From contig NZ_CAMLDX010000119.1 in the NCBI RefSeq assembly GCF_946478885.1, forward strand, positions 1 through 8,810: a DNA stretch of 8,810 bases, in the 5' to 3' direction. Of this stretch, positions 5,705 through 8,810 are shown piece by piece. This DNA is from an uncultured Bacillus sp. GTDB lineage: Bacteria > Bacillota > Bacilli > Bacillales_B > DSM-18226. Made by a program: the position numbers and the translations under genes. The stretch's first letter is position 1. Each line of letters begins with the position of its first letter. The notes below the pieces were generated by a model. The model was not told the origin of the DNA, did not search any database, and was given only the letters and a program-made list of their open reading frames with translations.

Positions 5705-6349
5705 CTAAACTAAGTCTTTTCTGTATTTAAACGTTAAATAAAAATAAATAAGTGGAAATAATAGTGAATTGATTAACGCTCTTAATGTAATATAAACAAG
5801 ATTATTATTCTCAAATTGATCGATGAAATAAAGAGAGCCTGACCAAACCAATACATTTAACGAAACAATAATCAATACATCTAAAAGAATAAATATATGC
5901 TCCCTTTTCATGACGTTCCAAACAGCCTTTATCGTTTCTCTAACTGTCTCCTTATCTGTATAAAGAGGAAGTAAAAGAATCATGTTTATGGCAATAAAAG
6001 TTGGAATGAACAATAAAACAGAACCTAGCATTCCCACGATATAAAAGGCAATCGTTAATAGTGCCACAATGCCGAACTTTTGAAAAAAGACCGATAATAA
6101 TTTGATAAACTTCAATTCCTTATCTTCAAAATCCATCTTTACCATATAGAAAAACGGCGGAAATAAAATCGTAAAGTTTAGTATCCACATGCAAAAAGCA
6201 GGAATATTTTCATATTGGATCGTTTCTAATCTAGTCATGTAGACAATGGCAAAGAAGCTAAAAAATGTTACTGGCACGACTAAAACACAACATGCGAGCA
6301 GAATGTTAATGATATTTCTGTTATAAATATCTGTTACCTTTCTAAGCAT
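5705..6349 (-). CDS. Multi-pass membrane protein, YciC/DUF975-like
   Basis: The 214-residue protein has about six membrane helices (roughly 14-38, 48-68, 91-108, 110-128, 150-172, 183-207). Between helices four and five lies LLLPLYTDKETVRETIKAVW, close to the pattern seen in YciC/DUF975-type and glycerophosphodiesterase-associated membrane domains, where a proline precedes a conserved amphipathic helix. No catalytic residues are apparent, so a structural or sensing role is likely, but I cannot name it. I chose ATG at 6349, with AGGGGA six bases upstream, over a TTG at 6376. The start overlaps the stop of the preceding gene by eight bases (ATGCTTAG), indicating coupled translation. Given the toxin-like first gene of the cluster, an immunity role is one possibility (inference only). 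Confidence 0.5.
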   Translation of the reverse strand: MLRKVTDIYNRNIINILLACCVLVVPVTFFSFFAIVYMTRLETIQYENIPAFCMWILNFTILFPPFFYMVKMDFEDKELKFIKLLSVFFQKFGIVALLTIAFYIVGMLGSVLLFIPTFIAINMILLLPLYTDKETVRETIKAVWNVMKREHIFILLDVLIIVSLNVLVWSGSLYFIDQFENNNLVYITLRALINSLLFPLIYFYLTFKYRKDLV

Positions 6350-6719
6350 GATGAATCCCCTGTCTTTTAATAGCAACGTTTACGGTAATAAACGTTGCTA
6401 TTAATGATAATGATGAATTAATGACTAATCCGCTGTTCACTTCCATCGGATCTGCCAAAACCATAATATCTAAAAAATAGAACGCAAAAAATAGATTAAA
6501 AACGGTTAACGTTATACTTGATAAATAACTCGCAAAATAAGGGGTTTTTGGGTTCCATACTGGTGCGAGTATTCCGTTAAGAACATACGAAACCCCATAC
6601 ATGGTTGTTAATAAGATCCCAATATGATTAAGTTGGAAAAAACCGAGTATAAAGGATATGGTTATGAACACTAGTAAAACCATTCCAAGCGTTTTTAGGA
6701 ATCCAGAAAAACTGAACAT
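6342..6719 (-). CDS. Small four-helix membrane protein of unknown function
   Basis: I do not recognise this 125-residue protein. It is almost entirely hydrophobic, with four predicted helices at about 8-27, 31-52, 62-86 and 97-116, short loops, and a basic C-terminal tail (IKRQGIHH). The segment LAPVWNPKTPYF between helices two and three is the most polar part and could be a functional loop. The ATG at 6719 is preceded by AGGTGG at five bases. The GTG at 6728 falls inside that binding site, though AAGGA farther upstream could serve it. The gene lies 56 bases after the 201-residue membrane protein and overlaps the next gene by eight bases, so it is part of the cluster. Confidence 0.55.
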   Translation of the reverse strand: MFSFSGFLKTLGMVLLVFITISFILGFFQLNHIGILLTTMYGVSYVLNGILAPVWNPKTPYFASYLSSITLTVFNLFFAFYFLDIMVLADPMEVNSGLVINSSLSLIATFITVNVAIKRQGIHHA

Positions 6720-6775
6720 TTCTTCCACCTATTCCTTTAAGTAATGTTTTAGCTATCGCTTTTTATTCATTCATA

Positions 6776-7381
6776 CTATTTTTTCACTTTTACTTTCTTT
6801 AACAGTGACGTTGAGACAAATGTCATAAGTAAACCAATAATAAAAGCAAAGGATGATACATAAAATGCTCCCTGATAATCATTTAAAAGTACAAGAATTG
6901 CCATTTCCTGTCCATAACGAAACGATAGTGCGCCTAAAACAAGTAAGACAAGAACAAGGACCACTATTGCTTTTGCCAGTTTTGATTTTTCAGGCTTATC
7001 AAAAGCCTGAAAAATCATCTCTCTTTTGTAAAGGGCGTATACTAGAACCAATACATACATCGCAAGGGCCAAGAAAAATAATATCGTGTCGCTCAAAATT
7101 CTAAACAAGGGCATTACTGCAAAAAAGCCCATTGTAATGATCAATAAAAAAGCGGTTAAAGAGTTGTAGCGGATTAATTCCATATTATTTTTCCACCAAA
7201 CCCAAGATAAGCTCATTTCAAAAGCGGTGATCAGGATAAAGATTAAGAAAGTGATAAGTGATCCAGAAGGAACAAAGCTTAACAATGTTCCAAATAAAAC
7301 ATTTGAAATAAGCAAGTAAACAGCATTGCTGCTGCCAATAAACGTTTTAAAGTTCCTCAGATTTTTATCCAAATAAACCAC
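6776..7381 (-). CDS. Six-helix membrane protein of unknown function
   Basis: This 201-residue protein has six hydrophobic segments (about 20-37, 41-62, 74-93, 98-118, 136-154, 172-193), a positively charged loop (YKREMIFQAFDKPEKSKLAK) between helices four and five, and a lysine-rich C-terminus (KKVKVKK), suggesting both ends are cytoplasmic. No enzyme or transporter motif is visible. The frame opens with GTG at 7381 and overlaps the end of the repeat protein by 17 bases. A TTG three codons later (7372) has AGGTGG five bases upstream and may be the real start. The overlap ties its translation to the toxin-like protein. Multi-pass membrane proteins encoded directly after LXG-type toxins are often immunity proteins, so this is the first candidate for that role, by context only. 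Confidence 0.5.
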   Translation of the reverse strand: MVYLDKNLRNFKTFIGSSNAVYLLISNVLFGTLLSFVPSGSLITFLIFILITAFEMSLSWVWWKNNMELIRYNSLTAFLLIITMGFFAVMPLFRILSDTILFFLALAMYVLVLVYALYKREMIFQAFDKPEKSKLAKAIVVLVLVLLVLGALSFRYGQEMAILVLLNDYQGAFYVSSFAFIIGLLMTFVSTSLLKKVKVKK

Positions 7382-8810
7382 CTAATTTCTTAATGCCGCC
7401 TCCTATCCAGTCATACGCCTTCTTGATTCCACCGGAGACCGCTTTTTTCAATCTTCTGCCAGTAGCTGTTCCATTAATTAAATAAGTTGTTGTTAGACCA
7501 GCAAGCAATCCTGCCCCCGCTCCTACAACAGTTCCTAAACCTGGAACTGCTGAGCCTGCAACTGCTCCCGCTGCAACACTCGAAGCAATGCTTCCAATCG
7601 CAGTTGAACCTACCCCAATGGCTATATCTGTGGTTAAGTCTGCTGCAAAATCAGTGGATCCCAAACCAATATCCTTTTTTGCTCCCCACTGATAATTATA
7701 TATACTTCCTGCCGCTGTCGTAATATAGCCAACCGGACCGCTCAACTTCAAGACATTGCTTTTGGCAAAAAAATCTTTATTTATTACACTGCTAGAAAGC
7801 CAGTTTTTCGGATTAACTATTTTTTTAGTGAAGGGGTTCCAGCTATTATTGACAGCCTTCTTAACCGAGCTTGAAATATGACTCCATGCGCCTTTATCAG
7901 TAGTCTTTAACTTTTTGCTATCTAAAAAGGCATTTAGTCTTGCTTCACTAATTCTTCTTGAATTAGGCCCGAGGGTTTTTTCCTCGCCATTAAAACTATA
8001 ATTTTTGTATTTTTGATAGAGCCGGTCAAGCAAACTATTGCTATAACCATTTTTCCCATAAACCCTATAATTGGTAGAACCTTCTATTTGTTCATATTTA
8101 AATCCCGCCTGCATCGACAACATGCCGCCTGCAACATTTTGATTTAAAAACCCTAATCCAAATGTTTTGAAATCACCTAAAGCTCCGGATAAATGGCCAA
8201 ATATTCCCTTTGAACTGTCTATTGATTTAAAAACAACATTATACCAAGGAGGTACTTCATCAGTGCCCGAAGAACCTCCAGAAGAAATATCCCCTTCTCC
8301 TTTACCGGTTCCCCCTAATTGACTTTTGCTACTATTTACTGCTTGTCCCCCGTTTGGATTGTTCCCAGCATCTGTAGCTTGTCCAGTATTTGTGGCTTGC
8401 CCGGCTTTAGGCCCTTGACCGCTTTCGATTTTCCCATTACTGTTTGGTCCTTTACCGCCATTTATTGCTTCGTTGCTCCCAGCACTCTGACCTGCATTTA
8501 TCCCTTGACCGCCAGATAAATTGGATCCTCCTTGAATCCCTTTCCCTGCTTCCAATCCTTTAAGCTGCCCATAAAGAGATCCAGGCTGTAAAGGAGTAAC
8601 ATTGGGAATGAGAAAAATACCGCTGTTAAAAGGGCTATTAGGAAGAATGGGCTGTCCTGATGCTACACCTGAATTTCCAGGAAGATTTGCATCCCCTGGG
8701 TCATATACCTGTCCTGGAACAATAAACTGGCCGCCTTGTATTGGTTCACCTGGTGCAATCGATTGACCAGGGGTTATCGCTTTTCCCGGTCTAATAAATT
8801 CTGCGTAACT
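7365..8810 (-). CDS. Large glycine-rich hexapeptide-repeat protein with toxin-like glycine-zipper C-terminus (N-terminus beyond window)
   Basis: The frame is open from the right edge to TAA at 7365, giving 481 visible residues; the true start lies beyond 8810. Visible residues 7-45 are hexads of the type x-P-G-[QKE]-x-I, with glycines exactly every six residues (9, 15, 21, 27, 33, 39, 45). After a linker (46-86), a second hexad block (87-167) is mostly xGG or xAG followed by Q/K. Residues about 186-385 form a mixed domain with WYN, YRVYGKNGY and aromatic-rich segments. Residues about 386-447 are a Gly/Ala-rich hydrophobic segment with PGLGTVVGAGAG, followed by the cationic amphipathic tail GGIKKAYDWIGGGIKKLGGLFG-like at the very end. 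This C-terminal layout, including WGAKKDIGLGSTDFAAD just before it, resembles LXG/type VII polymorphic toxins that insert into membranes. The LXG domain would be outside the window, so export route and activity are inferred. Confidence 0.6.
   Translation of the reverse strand, partial: SYAEFIRPGKAITPGQSIAPGEPIQGGQFIVPGQVYDPGDANLPGNSGVASGQPILPNSPFNSGIFLIPNVTPLQPGSLYGQLKGLEAGKGIQGGSNLSGGQGINAGQSAGSNEAINGGKGPNSNGKIESGQGPKAGQATNTGQATDAGNNPNGGQAVNSSKSQLGGTGKGEGDISSGGSSGTDEVPPWYNVVFKSIDSSKGIFGHLSGALGDFKTFGLGFLNQNVAGGMLSMQAGFKYEQIEGSTNYRVYGKNGYSNSLLDRLYQKYKNYSFNGEEKTLGPNSRRISEARLNAFLDSKKLKTTDKGAWSHISSSVKKAVNNSWNPFTKKIVNPKNWLSSSVINKDFFAKSNVLKLSGPVGYITTAAGSIYNYQWGAKKDIGLGSTDFAADLTTDIAIGVGSTAIGSIASSVAAGAVAGSAVPGLGTVVGAGAGLLAGLTTTYLINGTATGRRLKKAVSGGIKKAYDWIGGGIKKLGGLFG
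8300..8810 (-). repeat. Degenerate 18-base (hexapeptide) coding repeats
   Basis: Inside the large protein, two blocks repeat with an exact period of six residues (18 bases): about seven PG-centred units at 8676-8792 and about fourteen GG/AG-centred units at 8310-8552. They are offset by two residues across a linker. The units vary in DNA sequence although the glycine phase is kept, so they look selected at protein level and not recently duplicated. Such periodicity suits an extended or solenoid-like stalk. Confidence 0.7.

Noticed and set aside
1..8810. tRNA, rRNA, CRISPR array or intact insertion sequence
   Set aside because: No cloverleaf with CCA-type end, no regularly spaced identical repeats, and no transposase motifs were seen.

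Overview
The window looks like chromosomal DNA from a Bacillaceae species (Bacillus or a close relative). The UTP-glucose-1-phosphate uridylyltransferase, the long UDP-GlcNAc dehydratase and the PHP-type tyrosine phosphatase all read like Bacillus proteins, Shine-Dalgarno sequences are strong (GGAGG type), and TTG starts occur. Every gene I can support lies on the minus strand, so the biology reads from high to low coordinates. Genus is inferred from remembered family resemblance, not from a search.

Region A (8810 to 4173) is an AT-rich, tightly packed seven-gene cluster. It opens with the C-terminal part of a large protein that runs off the window. Its visible part has about 150 residues of glycine-rich hexapeptide repeats, a middle domain, and a glycine-zipper plus cationic tail resembling the C-termini of Firmicutes LXG/type VII-type toxins. 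Four small multi-pass membrane proteins follow; one is YciC/DUF975-like and one DUF4234-like. The cluster ends with two single-helix proteins related to the Tad pilus minor pseudopilins (TadE-like and TadG-like). Genes overlap or are separated by 17 to 56 bases, so one transcript is likely. The mix of a toxin-like surface protein, unknown membrane proteins and Tad-type pseudopilins is the most unusual part of the window.

Region B (4172 to 3650) is a 523-base gap. It holds a candidate terminator for region A, a 12-bp direct repeat, a nested palindrome, and candidate promoters for the next genes.

Region C (3649 to 1) is the start of an exopolysaccharide/capsule operon. It encodes a CpsB/YwqE-type protein-tyrosine phosphatase, GalU/GtaB (makes UDP-glucose), and an EpsC-type membrane-bound UDP-GlcNAc 4,6-dehydratase truncated by the window edge. 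Phosphatase and galU are separated by 395 bases containing a good promoter-like sequence and a leader rich in complementary segments. By position and apparent structure this leader may be an EAR (eps-associated RNA, Rfam 'epsC') antitermination element. GalU and EpsC supply nucleotide sugars for polymer building, while the phosphatase would normally reset a bacterial tyrosine kinase controlling chain length; no kinase gene is visible here.
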